Below, one piece after another: positions 31,116 to 44,740 of a stretch of DNA of 64,000 nt; the first letter of the stretch is position 1, and each line of letters opens with the position of its first letter. The DNA is taken from contig JAHDVF020000215.1 in assembly GCA_022606425.2 (NCBI GenBank), positions 1,054,001-1,118,000 on the forward strand, read 5' to 3'. The notes beneath the pieces are model-generated. The model was not told the DNA's origin, made no database searches, and saw only the letters and a program-made list of their open reading frames with translations. The stretch is from Lepidostoma basale. Its lineage: Eukaryota > Arthropoda > Insecta > Trichoptera > Lepidostomatidae. The position numbers were made by a program, and so were the translations under genes.

Positions 31116-31154
31116 ATAACATATTTTTTTCATATTTCATACCCAATTTAAAAC

Positions 31155-31315
31155 TTGTATATTTTGTTCCAATATACTTTCTAACCGATCGCGAATATCA
31201 GATGCAGCGTTCATATTAACAATAGATTTTTAGATATAAAACACTTAATGCGCTCTTGAAGTGATTACATAACAAAAACGACCCTTTGTAAGTGAGAATA
31301 TTATTATTATTAGTA
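31155..31315 (+). repeat. AAT-tailed dispersed repeat
   Basis: TTTCTAACCGATCGCGAATA, GATGCAGCGTT and the ATTATTATTATT tail; inverted relative to the copy at 7990-8165. Order LINE end, repeat-B, AAT tail suggests one composite 3' region. Confidence 0.55.
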
Positions 31316-32264
31316 CCTCGGAATTAATTTCATTTTAAATTTATAAATTGAAAAAAAATGATATAAACACTTTATATTCATATATAATACTAATGAATTG
31401 TAATTATATATTATGAAGTAAACTAATTTCGCTTGTACACTAGCTTCGTAAAATAAATAAATATTTCATTTATTTTATTAGAAAGTGTTTCTACTAATAT
31501 TTTGTGAAAATATAAATTTACTTATTAGACCATTCATCCCACGTTTAATTGTCAAGTCAAGTTCAAATACTTCAAATTATTTGCTCTTTATAAGAGTACC
31601 TCTTCAGACGCGAGTAACAGAAAAGGCATTATTTATATTCGTACACCACAGCTGAGAGGAAGCGAAAATTTAAATCAAAGAATTCACTATTTGAATTTAC
31701 AAGAAGTCAAATGAATTATTCAAAAATAAAATTTATGTGCATGATGATGGTTCTTAAGATCTGTATCGTTTGTGAAGGTCAGTTCAGATAGAGATTTTAA
31801 ATAAGGAAGGTGATTTACAATACTTCCAAACTATATTTGATATACAATATAACCAGTATCGAAAGTTATATATTTCAATTATTACATTTTTACCTTTCAC
31901 CAACTTATTCTTAAAATGTTTCACCTTACAATGTCATTAGAATATTTTCTTTATTAACTCGTTAGGTGGGGCGTACGCGCCAGGCGCGTTTATCTAACAG
32001 TTCGGCTGATAGCAATGAGTAAAGTGGCTTAAAGTATCATTGCGTAATTGAAAGTATACCCTTACAGTTTTGGCATAATATTTTATGGCAGTGCGTTCAT
32101 AAATGCGAGTCGATGCGGTCATGACAGCATATTTTGAAAATTTCAGCGTTAAAGCCGAGTTAAACTAGATGCAAATTGAAGAAGAAAACGAAGAAGAAGT
32201 TTTATTTTCTTCATAATTGAATTTTATTCTATCAAAAAATTACAAAAAGAATGTTTCATTTATG
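31316..32264. other. AT-rich, no feature seen
   Basis: About 950 bases without a supported feature. Confidence 0.4.
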
Positions 32265-32432
32265 AATAAAGGTTGGTCATGTCAGAAGCCGAAAGAATCG
32301 ACGTGCGTGTATGACTCGATGTATGAATGTGGAGGAAGCTAGAGAGGTATGTCAGGATAGAGTAGTGTGGCAATTCATTCTCTCTGCCTACCCCTGCGGG
32401 GAAACGGCGTGATGGTTTGTTGTTGTTGTTGT
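32265..32432 (+). pseudogene. LINE-A 3' end with TTG-repeat tail
   Basis: Terminus CGGCGTGATGG followed by TTTGTTGTTGTTGTTGTC in place of TTAG repeats, a variant tail. Confidence 0.7.
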
Positions 32433-32984
32433 CATTTATGAATATACTTGTGTATTTTGCGATTGTACACTCAGCTTTAGCCCTCTCGACGACTCATGTT
32501 TATACTCGCCTATCTCAAAGCAAGTATAAACTTGAGCCGCCCATGGATACTACTCGCAAAGAGAACAGTATGTACTAGTATCTACAAAATGAAATTTCCA
32601 ACTATTTTTTTATTTTGATATTGTTTTATCGTTTTGAAAATTGCTATTTTTCAGCATCTCGTGAGTTTTTGCGATATATTGACCGCAGTGAACGTGTTAA
32701 ACAAAATATCTTAAATATTGAATTAAAGAAATATACATTATCTCATTTTTTCATTAGTTTAATTAATTTTCCGTGGGGTACCTATGTGTGAAACCTGTGG
32801 TTAATATTAATTTATTTTAAATTTAAAGTAAAAACTACCCCAGTTTCAAGTTCACGCAAGCAGTCCTTAATATTATAGTTTTATCTGAATATTTAAAATT
32901 CATATTGTATACAATGAAAATGAAAACATTTAATTAAAAAAATATTATAGTATATAATATATTTAGTTCAATTCCACTTAGGTT
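32433..32984. other. AT-rich, no feature seen
   Basis: No supported feature. Confidence 0.4.
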
Positions 32985-33300
32985 TATGGCTTCCACCGGT
33001 TTTGGGAGCTCGAAGACGGGATTCTTTGAGAATTCCGTCATCTTTGAGGCTATCCATCTTTATGTTCCAGATGGTTATCTTCGACAGCGTCAGCACAGAC
33101 TGTTTTATCTCCCAGCATGCGGAACCAACCTGCCTCTGGTGATGCCGGTGGGGAGAGCAATCAAACTGCTGAACATGATCGCTTCGGAGTTATAATATAT
33201 ATTTAATATATTTTACCTTTTCTCAAAAGATGTCTTAAACTATAAAAATAAATTGTAATATCTTTTGAGAAAATAAACTGTTATGATTTGATTTGAAGAT
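32985..33300 (+). pseudogene. LINE-D 3' end, open C-terminal frame
   Basis: A 69-codon open frame reads SSKTGFFENSVIFEAIHLYV, PDGYLRQRQHRLFYLPACGT, NLPLVMPVGRAIKLLNM to a stop at 33195. A shorter 3' untranslated region ends AATAAACTGTTATGATTTGA. Best preserved LINE-D piece here. Confidence 0.75.
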
Positions 33301-33639
33301 GGCAGCGAGCTGCCGAAACCAATCGAAGCCATAAACCTATGTGGAATGCAACTCAATATATTATATAATTGAATAAAAAATTTAATCTTTTTTTAATTTT
33401 TATTATTTACAATGAATTTCTACCATGAAATTTCAAATAACAACACTAATATTCATGCTGTATATAATTACTCGGTTTTGATCTATAGTGTGGAAGATGA
33501 TCAGTACGTTCAAATTACGGCAGCTACCAGAAATATTTCAATCACCCTCAGTTTCTAAAATTTTTGTTTAATAAATTTTTATATGCTTATTCAAAGTGTT
33601 TAGTAATATTATATTATAGAATACAATTTCACAACAAAT
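33301..33639. other. AT-rich, no feature seen
   Basis: No supported feature. Confidence 0.35.
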
Positions 33640-34185
33640 TAAAAACACAAGTCATTACCGCAAATATAAATATATCGACTGAAGCAAAGATGGCAGTGCA
33701 CAATGGAGTTCTAGTGCTGACCCTTATGTATGGAAGTGAAGCTTGGAGTTGGCAGAAGAAGAATGAAAGTAGGATAAATGCCGTAGAAATGAGGTCACTA
33801 AGAAGGATGTGCGGAAAAACAATATATGATAGAATATCTAATGATGAAGTAAGAAAGCGGATGAATGCGTGATATATAAAATCAAGAAAGGGATGGTTTG
33901 GACATATGGAACGAATGGATGAGGGAAGAATGGTTAAAAAGATATACACAAGTAGTGTGAATGGAAAAAGAAGTCAAGGATTCTCAAGGAAGGCATGACC
34001 AAATTAATCAATTACTGAAAGGCGGCCATGTTCGAAGTAGGAACAATCGACGAGCGTGCATATCACGATGTGTGAATGTAGAAGAGGCGCGAGAGTTATG
34101 TCAGGATAGAACAATGTGTCGATCCATCCTTTCTGCCTACCCCTCCGGGGAAACGGCGTGATGGTTAGTTAGTTAGTTATTTAGA
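33640..34185 (+). pseudogene. LINE-A C-terminal fragment
   Basis: Open frame includes EAKMAVHNGVLVLTLMYGSE, AWSWQKKNESRINAVEMRSL, RRMCGKTIYDRISNDEVRKR, a deletion near 33870, then the terminus CRSILSAYPSGETA and TTAG repeats. Shows the family consensus well. Confidence 0.85.
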
Positions 34186-34562
34186 ACACAATTAATTTTA
34201 ACAACAATTTAATTTATTTCTCTATTGTATTCCATAAAACGAATGATGTTTTACTTCGTATAGTAATGAAACATGAAACCCTTATTTATATGTTTGAAAC
34301 GACAATCGAGACGCTTCTTGATATTCAAGTCAGTAATGTATTCCAAATAGAATAGACAAATGTTCTCGCCGAAAATATATGTACATACTTGTAAATCAAT
34401 ATTATTCAGCTTATTAAAAATTGTGTATGTTTGTGTGAATAAATTAAATAGTAAAAATGTGTGAGTTTATGTTATCCATTCCGACGGAATAACGATTCTG
34501 ACTCGTATTGTGTAACCAGAATTAAAAATAAAAACTAGCAGTCGTAGATGATCAATTATAAA
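34186..34562. other. AT-rich, no feature seen
   Basis: No supported feature. Confidence 0.35.
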
Positions 34563-34822
34563 TAGTATTATTATTATTATTTTGTTGAATCGCTATTTAC
34601 ATCATGACAGCATGAGTCAAATCGATGTAAAGCGTATTATAGCTATCATAGTGATTCTCGTGACATGTGATAGGTAGCTAATCTATCTCCATTTTATTGT
34701 CACGTGAATTTTACACCAGAACAAAGTTAGTGTGACAATCCCACTGCCCTCGCCGGGAATCGAACCCGGAACCTTCGGGGTGGCAGTCATTGCACTTACC
34801 ACTCGGTCACGAAGGTCGTCGA
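34563..34822 (-). mobile_element. SINE-1, full length
   Basis: The head is at 34822 (GACGACCTTCGTGACCGAGT in complement), box B GGGTTCGATTCCCGG, tail AATAATAAT at 34563-34575. It is oriented opposite to the next copy 165 bases downstream. Confidence 0.85.
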
Positions 34823-34986
34823 AAATGAAGGAATTGTGATATAATAGTATTTTTCCAATTAATCAGTTAAAATATACATTATAATATACCGATTAATTAT
34901 AACCCCTCATTATTCACTTTAAAATACCACAATTTAAATGGCAAAATATTACAGAAATGTTTTATTCCCTTACTGTCATCATCTTC

Positions 34987-35168
34987 GTGACGACCTTCGT
35001 GGCAGAGTGGTAAGAGCTCTGACTTCCATACCGGAGGTTCTGGGTTCGATTCCCGGCGATGGCAGTGTGATTGTCACACTGTCTTTGGTCTGGTATAGAA
35101 TTCACGTGACAATAAAATGGCGATAGATTGGCTACCTTTCACATGTCACGAGAATCAATATAAGAGCT
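34987..35168 (+). mobile_element. SINE-1, 3'-shortened
   Basis: Head GACGACCTTCGTGGCAGAGT, box B GGGTTCGATTCCCGG, body to CACATGTCACGAGAATCAAT; the last third and the AAT tail are missing. Confidence 0.85.
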
Positions 35169-35221
35169 AAAAAAAAATTGTATACAGTAATTAGGTTTAA
35201 ACAACTTGTTGTATACATAAA

Positions 35222-36721
<1,500 letters not shown>

Positions 36722-37149
36722 TATATTATGGAAACAAAGTCTGAAAGATTCGAAGATAGATTCTCTAGAAAAGAGAAAGAAGATAGAAAAAATCATTTAA
36801 TTTAATAATGACTCGAATTATTATATATTTTTAAAAAATCAGTGCTCAACGTTCCTTCAATATTTATAGATATAATGTATTTCATAATAAATTCGTATAA
36901 ACGAAACTAATTGTAACCTAATGGACCAATAACTATAACATATTATATTTAAATTCAGTTATAATAAAAACAAAAGTACCATTTTTTCAAACGTTATATA
37001 TAAATATGTAAACTATAATTAAATTTTAAATCCATTGTATTGAATATGAATCTTCTTGAATATCTGTAATACCAATATTTTATTTCAGTAAATTTTAAAT
37101 AAATATTTGAAGATTATTTTTGTACAGAATCATGTCATCATACTACCCC
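36722..37149. other. AT-rich, no feature seen
   Basis: No supported feature. Confidence 0.4.
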
Positions 37150-37300
37150 TGATCTGTACGTATATAAAGGACTCGGCCTGCAATAGTGTCACCAGTCTGT
37201 CGATGCCAGGAAGCCTGAGGAAACCGGTCGCTGTCGAAATAAAGACAAAAGTGGAAGTAGTTCAAAAACATCGTTTTGTTAATTATTATTAGAAACTAAT
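37150..37300 (+). repeat. LTR-like remnant related to 15440-15590
   Basis: TATATAAAGGACTCGG looks like a TATA box, followed by GTCTGTCGATGCCAGGAAGC, GGAAACCGGTCGCTGTCGAA and AATAAAG. The arrangement resembles the promoter and polyadenylation part of an LTR. No coding region adjoins it. Confidence 0.4.
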
Positions 37301-37615
37301 TGTGTTTTGATTCATAAAAATTGATATATGTATACTACAATCATTTATATGTGTGTGATTAAAAACTGATATTATTATGTAGATAATCTTACGTATGTTA
37401 TAAGAGAAGAGATTTGAGTGTAGAATAGTTCGGTCACTTATTAATTCAATCCATTTATAATCACTTTGTACAGAGCACAGATGGTCAAACTAATTTAAGT
37501 ATATGTGCTATGTGGGCGATAACCACACCTCTTAAGGACACAATTAATTTAAAATTGAGATTGACATTTCATATTGAGTTTTTTAATAATCGATCAAATT
37601 CACAGTGAAATGATA
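37301..37615. other. AT-rich, no feature seen
   Basis: No supported feature. Confidence 0.35.
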
Positions 37616-37617
37616 TA

Positions 37618-38544
37618 CGAGGTCCGTTCAAAAAGTATCGCGAATTTTGTGTTTTTTCAAAAATTATTTATATATTCATGAATTTTTATTTTGTCCCCTT
37701 CAAAGTAATCCCAACCAGATATTATACACTTGTGCCAACGTTTTTTTCAATCCTCGAAGCACCCCAAAAAATCATTTTTTGTGATCTTGTTCAGCTCCTC
37801 CTTCGATGCCGTCTTTATCTCCTCAATCGTAGCCTAGCGTCGTCCTTTCATGGGCCTCTTCAGTTTCGGGAACAAGAAAAAGTCACAGGGGGTCAGATCT
37901 GGGGAATACGGTGGCTGCGGCATTATTGGTGTGTTGTTTTGGCCAAAAATTCGCGCACAAGCAGATGCGAAATTGAGCAATTTTGGTACGAATTTCGCGG
38001 CGACCGATCTCATGCCCAAATCATTGGTAAAAATCGAATGGCACGAGCCAAGCGATATGTTTAAGTCCTCAGCAACTTCTCTAGCGGTGATTCGACGATT
38101 GGCCAATACTATGTTATTCACTTCATCAATGTTTTCGTCTGTTGTTGACGTGCTCAGGCGTCCGGCAGGCTCTTTTTCGTTCACATCTTCTCGGTCCTCT
38201 GAGAACATTTTGTACCACCGATAAACGTTGCTTTGGTCCAAGATAGCTTCACCATATACCACAGTCAACATTCGGAATGCGTCCGGGGACTTAATTTTGT
38301 TTTTCACTCAAAATTTGATACAGATTCATTGATCCATTTTTTTGGAGTGTGCAAAAATCGAAGACGAGCCAAAACACGTGCAAGCAAAGTGGCTCTCAAA
38401 AATTAACGGAACATTCAAACTGGCCGAACTTATTGGCATAAGTGAGAGACATAAGTACCAACATAACGCCACAAAAAAATCAAAAATCGAATATACGTAA
38501 CCGGCGGAAATTCAAAATTCGCGATACTTTTTGAACATACCTCG
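37618..38544 (-). mobile_element. Mariner transposon with internal deletion
   Basis: 927 bases between TA dinucleotides. Ends CGAGGTCCGTTCAAAAAGTA and (complement) CGAGGTATGTTCAAAAAGTA continue as TCGCGAATTTTG, a terminal inverted repeat of about 32 bases. It differs from the mariner at 35437 in ends and protein, so it is another mariner subfamily. Confidence 0.9.
37834..38307 (-). pseudogene. Mariner transposase, catalytic core deleted
   Basis: 157 codons on the minus strand. The N-terminal DNA-binding part is well preserved (ILDQSNVYRWYKMFSEDRED, STSTTDENIDEVNNIVLANR, ITAREVAEDLNISLGSCHSI). It then passes at about LLNFASACARIFGQNNT straight into IMPQPPYSPDLTPCDFFLFP, the segment with the third catalytic aspartate. 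The part holding the first two catalytic residues is missing in frame. The product might bind ends but could not cut. The frame after KRPMKGRR is lost by a stop. Confidence 0.9.
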
Positions 38545-38681
38545 TATACACTACGCTTTGTTGATTAATGTTTGCAACGAACCAGGAACTTGAATGAAGT
38601 TAGCTGAACGCGTTTGTATTCTGTTATGTTAAGGTGGGAGATTGAAAATTTTAAAGACGAATCACATAATAGTATTGTATC

Positions 38682-38757
38682 AGTGGCGGTACTCCCATAG
38701 AAGCCCAGAAGTCCGGCTTGCGTAAGAAATTTTGAATCAAAACCCCCAAATCTAAGT
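38682..38757. mobile_element. Left end of the CAGTGGCGG MITE
   Basis: CAGTGGCGGTACTCCCATAG to TTTTGAATCAAAACCCCCAA, matching 13146-13222. No right end follows. Confidence 0.8.
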
Positions 38758-40094
38758 AATAAGAATACAAGAAACTAGAGATTTAAAAGTCAAAATAGTA
38801 AGCTTAAATCTATTTTATATCACAGTGATGGATAAAAACATTAAAAAATATAACCTTAATACAAAACACGATCAAAAGAAAAGAATAGCATTTGTTATAT
38901 AACTTAATAATTATAATTAAAATGTCTAAAATTTAATTAAATTTTTTGATAAATTTAAGACTTTAACATTATGACTTTCTTTTTCTATGTTTTCATTTAT
39001 TTAAAGTTAAAATAATTAAGTTAAAACTATTCACATTTTTTTCAGGATTAACAACCCTTTATACAAATATACGCGTTATTGCTTCGATCTATTATGAAAA
39101 AATCGTTAAATCAACGGATCTCTTAGGAAGTTTTAGTTTTCTTTCCTCTTTTAAAAAAAAATCCAAATTTCATTCAAACTTCGATGGGTAAAATCACTCA
39201 CCAACCTTCTTTTTAAAATAAAATATGATGAATTTGTTTCTATTGTTTTTTCCGCCTCTCGTATTCTATTGTCCAATGAAATTAATTTTGTTAGTTTATT
39301 TCGTTCTTCCGACAATCGGTGTATTTATTCATTAAAATATTATTTCAATAAGTATATATGCGTATTCTATCGGTATGACTGGCGTATCAAAAAAGCTTGT
39401 AATATTTAATGTCGATGAAATTCGATGAAACCCAGCAGCCTTAAGCATTTTTAGCGATTATAAAACAGGTCAACTATTTAATCCAGCCAAATTAAACACG
39501 TTGATTAATCGGATAGCTAAAATAATGTTCATTTTTTTACACACGATTTCGAAGGTAGGCACTCAAATTAATTCTAAATAATTCATTAAAATGTAAACAA
39601 ACGTAAAATTTTCAGATGTCAATGCATGATTAGATTATTTTTTATACGCGAACTAATCACATGTTATAAAATATTTTATGATTACATAAAATTTTGTAAC
39701 AAGATTAGAGTACCGTATCGCTCTCAAAATAAACGTTTAATTAATTAAATAATAATTTTTAGTAACTCCAAATAATAATTGTTATTATAAAATAACAAGT
39801 TGCTGTCAAACAGCACACCCTAAGTGACATTTTATACAAGAGATGATTGATTTGATCTCATAAAATATTGTCAATTTGGTTAATCATAATGTTTTTTTAT
39901 TTATTGTATAATAAATTAAATTAAAGTTTAAAATGCTTAAGTAGGAAATAAGGACACGTTGTTGAAAATAAATGATACATACAAAATAACTTTGAAACCT
40001 TCTAAATGAGTGTCTAATCTGAGATGTTTGTTTTACTTATTACTGTTAAATATTCGATTCTTTGTTTGTATACAAACAGAAAAAATGTTATCAC
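38758..40094. other. AT-rich, no feature seen
   Basis: About 1.3 kb with no supported gene or repeat. Confidence 0.4.
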
Positions 40095-40385
40095 ATAGAC
40101 TAAAGCTAAGATGGCAGTTCGTAATGGAGTTCTAGTGCCAACCCTTATGTATAGTAGTGAAGCTTGGAGGATAAAGGCCGTAGAAATGAAATCACTGAGA
40201 AGAATGTGCGGAAAAACGATATATGATAGAATTCCGAACGACGAAATAAGGAAGAATGTAAGGATTGCATCATTTGTTAAATTAAAAAAGGATCCCTGAG
40301 ATGGTTTAGACATATGGAACGAATGGACGAAAGAAGATTGGTTAAAATGTTGTATACAAGCAGTGTGAGTGGAAACAGAAAAAAC
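40095..40385 (+). pseudogene. LINE-A fragment
   Basis: MAVRNGVLVPTLMYSSEAWR with a short deletion of WQKKDES, then KAVEMKSLRRMCGKTIYDRI. Ends at GTGTGAGTGGAAACAG without the 3' tail. Confidence 0.8.
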
Positions 40386-42214
40386 ATAATCAATGGAGAA
40401 TAAAACTCTTCATCAATTGTGTCGCTATCTGGGGTTAGTAATTAAGTAGATAAACTACTTCCAAAAGACATAACAAAACACGGAAACAATACATCTTATA
40501 CATTTGACCATGCAGACCCTATCAGCAGGGCAGTGTCCCTTGAGTAAACTCATATCCAATAAGTAAAACATTTTTTTAATATTCAATTTTTAATGAATCT
40601 TTTTTGTACTATTTATTATTAAAATAATTAGAATTCCTTTGAATATCAAACATTACTAGCCGGAATTATAACATACTATTAATTGATACAAATTCATTAC
40701 TTACATATCGCATTTATTTAGTAAAAAATACCTAATATAAATGTTCATTCTACATACATTATGATTTAATTACATTTTTAATAATATGCTAATTATGGTC
40801 ATTTGAATAATTAAAAGATAATGCTTTTGATTAATTCTATTATAGAATTAATATTTCAACTGTTTTATTCGAAATACATTTTTTATATTTTAATTTTGTA
40901 CTTAGACACTTGAATATAAATTGATTTAATTTGTTAATATAACAGTAAATTATTTTAATTTCCATAATGTGTCTCTATCATCCAAGCATAATTATAAAGA
41001 ATGTAATAAAACGTTTTTGAAGGAATTTGATTATATATAATTAAAATATCATGTTTTCGTATTTCTTTGTTTTTTTTTATACAAATACATAATATCACAA
41101 ATTATAACCCATTATTTTAAAATATATAAGTAATTCATAATACAGTAATGTATTGCACACTTAATTTATATTATAAATATTGATATTATATATAATAGTT
41201 ATTGATATTAGAAGTATTAAAACCACGTACTTGGTAAATGATCAATAAATTGAATTGAACTGAATTTGATAAACTGAGAAAACCGCACACAACAATATGG
41301 GTCATTAGTAGATACAGCAGTAACTGATGAAGTGCCATATAATAAATAATCTAAAGGAATATTAAACTTTATATGTTAGGTTATATATATTTGATATTCG
41401 ACTTCAACCACGTGAGAAAGATTCCACGTGTTTCAAGGTTGACTACAATTATTTATGACATTTTGAAAATAAAAAATATTGTTATACAATTTCGATTAAC
41501 GCGAAAAAATTAAAAAGATTTATTGACACGCTGAGGCAGTCCCGATTAGTTAATAATTTTGATTCCTTTATTGTCATGCCCTTAAAGGTCAACGAATATC
41601 GCAAATATTTTTATTAACCCTTTAAACCCTGTTAATATTTTTAATAAACTAAACATTTACGATATTAAACTATCATGTAAATACGATAGTTTCGTCGATT
41701 TTACAGAGATTTTTATTTATAAAAAATATATATATAAATATCTATACAAATTTGTTTAGCTTGGCGAGGATATTCGAAAAAGCTCTTATTGTGCCCTCGC
41801 TGGGCGAAACGAATTTGTAACAAGTATTAATATTTTTTTATATAAATAAACATGTCTGTTAAACTAACAAAACAATCGCGTTTATATTGAAATGGAGTTT
41901 TTCAAAATAAAAACAATTTTTTTATGAATCAGGAAAAGCTTAACAATAATCAATTGATAAAGCCACAAAAATAGCTTTAATATCAATGTATTTTTTAACA
42001 AATTGTCTCGTTCAAACAACACCTGTTCGATAATTCGATTAAATTTTTTCATATTTTCTTATCCTCCAAAACCTTTTTATTATAATAATTTTTCTTCAAT
42101 AAGTAATATACTACTATTGTGACAGGTTTCAAGGAAAAAATTCACAATTGTGGAAGGTACTCGTGGAAGGAATCCCCAAACTTAAAATATTTAATCAAAT
42201 TCAATATTAAATTT
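40386..42214. other. AT-rich; one LINE tail scrap at 41225-41272
   Basis: No gene seen. AATAAATTGAATTGAACTGA at 41245 looks like the tail of a CR1/L2-type LINE related to LINE-D. Confidence 0.35.
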
Positions 42215-42462
42215 TAATGAAAACGTGTGTTTTTTTATAATAATATGTAATAAAAATAATATATTTGGCCTTCTTAAAGCATTATCAGATGTATAATATA
42301 TAACATTATAAGATGTATTATGTATTATACTATACATTGCTATGTCTATGATATTTTATAAATATTATACATCGATATTTATTCACATTTATTAATGCAA
42401 GCGAAACATGTCATTCCCATTTAATAAAATAAAACATCTATAAAATAGACGTTTTCATTGAT
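42215..42462. mobile_element. MITE-A with expanded centre
   Basis: Arms AATGAAAACGTGTGTTTTT and AAATAGACGTTTTCATT remain. The centre holds about 100 extra bases of ATTATAC-rich sequence. Confidence 0.6.
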
Positions 42463-42639
42463 ATTAAATATTAAATATGGAGTAATGCATAATTGTTCAA
42501 AAACAATATATTTATATAAATATTAACTCTTACAACTAAAGACAAGTAAAAACATTGATCTTTTCAGAAACTGCTCATGATACATGTTTTGATACGATAA
42601 TTGTATGATACGATAAATGTATAATATTGTTACTTTAAA

Positions 42640-42675
42640 ATAAATAAGGGGGAGTGAGGGGGAGTGAGGGGGATC
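42640..42675. repeat. Short GGGGGAGTGA triplication
   Basis: Three units of GGGGGAGTGA next to the LINE-B fragment. Confidence 0.7.
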
Positions 42676-42739
42676 TTATTGACTCTTCGAGCGGGGCATG
42701 TCCATCACCGTGGTGATGTCAATGCTACGCTGGAGGATT

Positions 42740-42975
42740 GATCTGATCCCAAGTACCTATCCACACCTCCTCGACTTTGGTCTCCCCTGGAAATTATGCG
42801 AAATGTTAGAGATCGAGTGGATAATATTGATGCATAGGCTAACGTGGAAGGACACCTCGCCAACCCGTCTGGCAAGCATGCGGTTGCAATGCCAACCACA
42901 CCCCGTATGACATGTCATACAAGGAGAAGAAGGAGGCCTATGTCTAGCAACGACAACGGCTTTTAAAGAATAAGA
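42740..42975 (+). pseudogene. LINE-B-related tail
   Basis: Near-identical in pattern to 14758-15009 (GGTCTCCCCTGGAAATTATG, GGAGGCCTATGTC, CGACAACGGCTTTTAAAGAA) but with deletions. Ends in AGAAGAAG. Confidence 0.65.
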
Positions 42976-43802
42976 AGAAGAAAATAAATTAAACTTAAAA
43001 CTTACTAACATTAAACTTAACTGTTACTATAAAATAAATTAAACAAAAAAAAAATTTCCAACATTTAGAATGTTTTGTGTATTTGGAATATGAAATAATT
43101 GGTTCTTATTTAAATAATAATTAAATAAAAAGACGTTTTTTTTTAATACTATCATCGTTTGATTAAATTACTATTTAAAATGAACTTCCATCAAGAGATT
43201 TCAGTAAAATCATTTGGTTCTTATTTAAATATTTTATTATTTATTTCTCTTTAATTTTATTACACATAAATGTGTCTACGCAGGTAACGGGTTAATCTGA
43301 AAATTTGTGTTCGGACACTTGAAATTCGAATTTACATAACAAACGCACAAATAAAAGAGTCACTGATTTATTGTTGAAAAATAACTATCAAGTAAAAAAT
43401 ATATATTTCGTATGAACTCACGACCGACACGGATAATTAATTATCGCAAAGTACAAAGTACCTTGGTACCTTAATGTGGGTACTTGGGTAAAATGCGAAA
43501 GGATGTTTGAAGATTTTTTTTATAACATCATAAAAAATAGTTAAAACTGATTGAGACATTAAGGTACTGTGTTCGTTACAATGATAAATAACTACTATAT
43601 ATTATAACGATAAGCAAATTAGTATTAGAATTTTAATAGGTTATAATTTAACGACTTTCGGCATGTTTATGAAGGTTATAAATATTATATAACTTGAGTA
43701 TTAGATATTTATTTTTTTGGGAAACAATACAAGCACCCAAAAGCCTTATATTCGAATTACCTCTATAAACATAAAACATTAACCTACCGCTGTTTTTTCT
43801 GG
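42976..43802. other. AT-rich, no feature seen
   Basis: No supported feature. Confidence 0.4.
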
Positions 43803-44064
43803 CCCATCGAAGACTTTCGTGGCCAATTAATAAGTGCTTTGGCTTCCACACCGAAGATCCCGGGTTCGATTCCCAGCGATGGCAGTGTGATTGTTATACT
43901 CTCTTTTGTCTAGTGAAGAGTGACATGACAATATAATGGCGATAGACTAGCTACCTATCTCAGGTCACGATAATTAATCTAATAGCTATACCGTCATAGA
44001 TTAGGCTCGCGCTGTAATGATGTTAAGAGTGATTCAACAAAATAATAATAATAATAATAATTAA
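43803..44064 (+). mobile_element. SINE-1, full length
   Basis: Head AAGACTTTCGTGGCCAATTA (box A decayed), box B GGGTTCGATTCCCAG, body ACAATATAATGGCGATAGAC, tail GATTCAACAAAATAATAATA. Confidence 0.8.
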
Positions 44065-44261
44065 TTTGATTTTGCCATAACTTCCTTTATTGTATTGTCC
44101 CATTCGTACTTTTAACCATAACGTTTCATGTTTTGTACGTCTATTCAATGCTTAAAAATTATAAAAGATTTTCGTATTGAGTTTTTTTTAATGTAGATAT
44201 GAATGCGTTTCGTGTTATTAGTTTTTTAAATAAATGAATTCTGAAAGTACTAAAACATACT

Positions 44262-44740
44262 AAAACGGTGTTCTTGTGCCGACTCTTATGTATGTAACTT
44301 GCAAAAGAAGGATGAATATAGAATAAGTCCAATAAAAAATTATCTTAAATGTGTGGTTAATATGTATTACATAAGATAGAGGGTCTAATGAAAATATAAA
44401 AGTGAATGCACTGCGAATGAAAATGTTATGAACAAAATAATAAACGGATCATTATGATGGTTTGGACACACGGAAATAATGAACGAAGAAGGAATGGTGT
44501 AGAAAGTTATGTCAACAACGTAAATAGAACTATAAATAGAGGGAGGCCGAGAAAAAATTGGCACGATCATATCAATCAAATATTAAATGTCGGCCACGTA
44601 AAGAGTCGGAGAAATTGACGTGAGTTCATGATACGATGTATAAATGTTGAAGCGAGAAAAAATGTTAAGAAAGATTTGTGTGACAGTCTATTTTTTCTGC
44701 CTACCCCTTAGTGGAGATGGCATGATGATTAGTTAGTTCT
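44262..44740 (+). pseudogene. LINE-A C-terminal fragment
   Basis: GVLVPTLMYV, QKKDEYR, then NKIINGSLWWFGHTEIMNEE-like and a RPRKNWHDHINQILNVGHVK segment, CATGATGATTAGTTAG end. Many stops. Confidence 0.7.

Noticed and set aside
34140..34185. TTAG repeats as interstitial telomere sequence
   Set aside because: The insect telomere unit is TTAGG; here the 4-base unit always follows the LINE-A terminus, so it is a LINE tail.
34987..35062. A genuine tRNA gene
   Set aside because: Boxes A and B are present but the sequence does not close into an acceptor stem I could pair, and it is always followed by the same SINE body; five dispersed copies.
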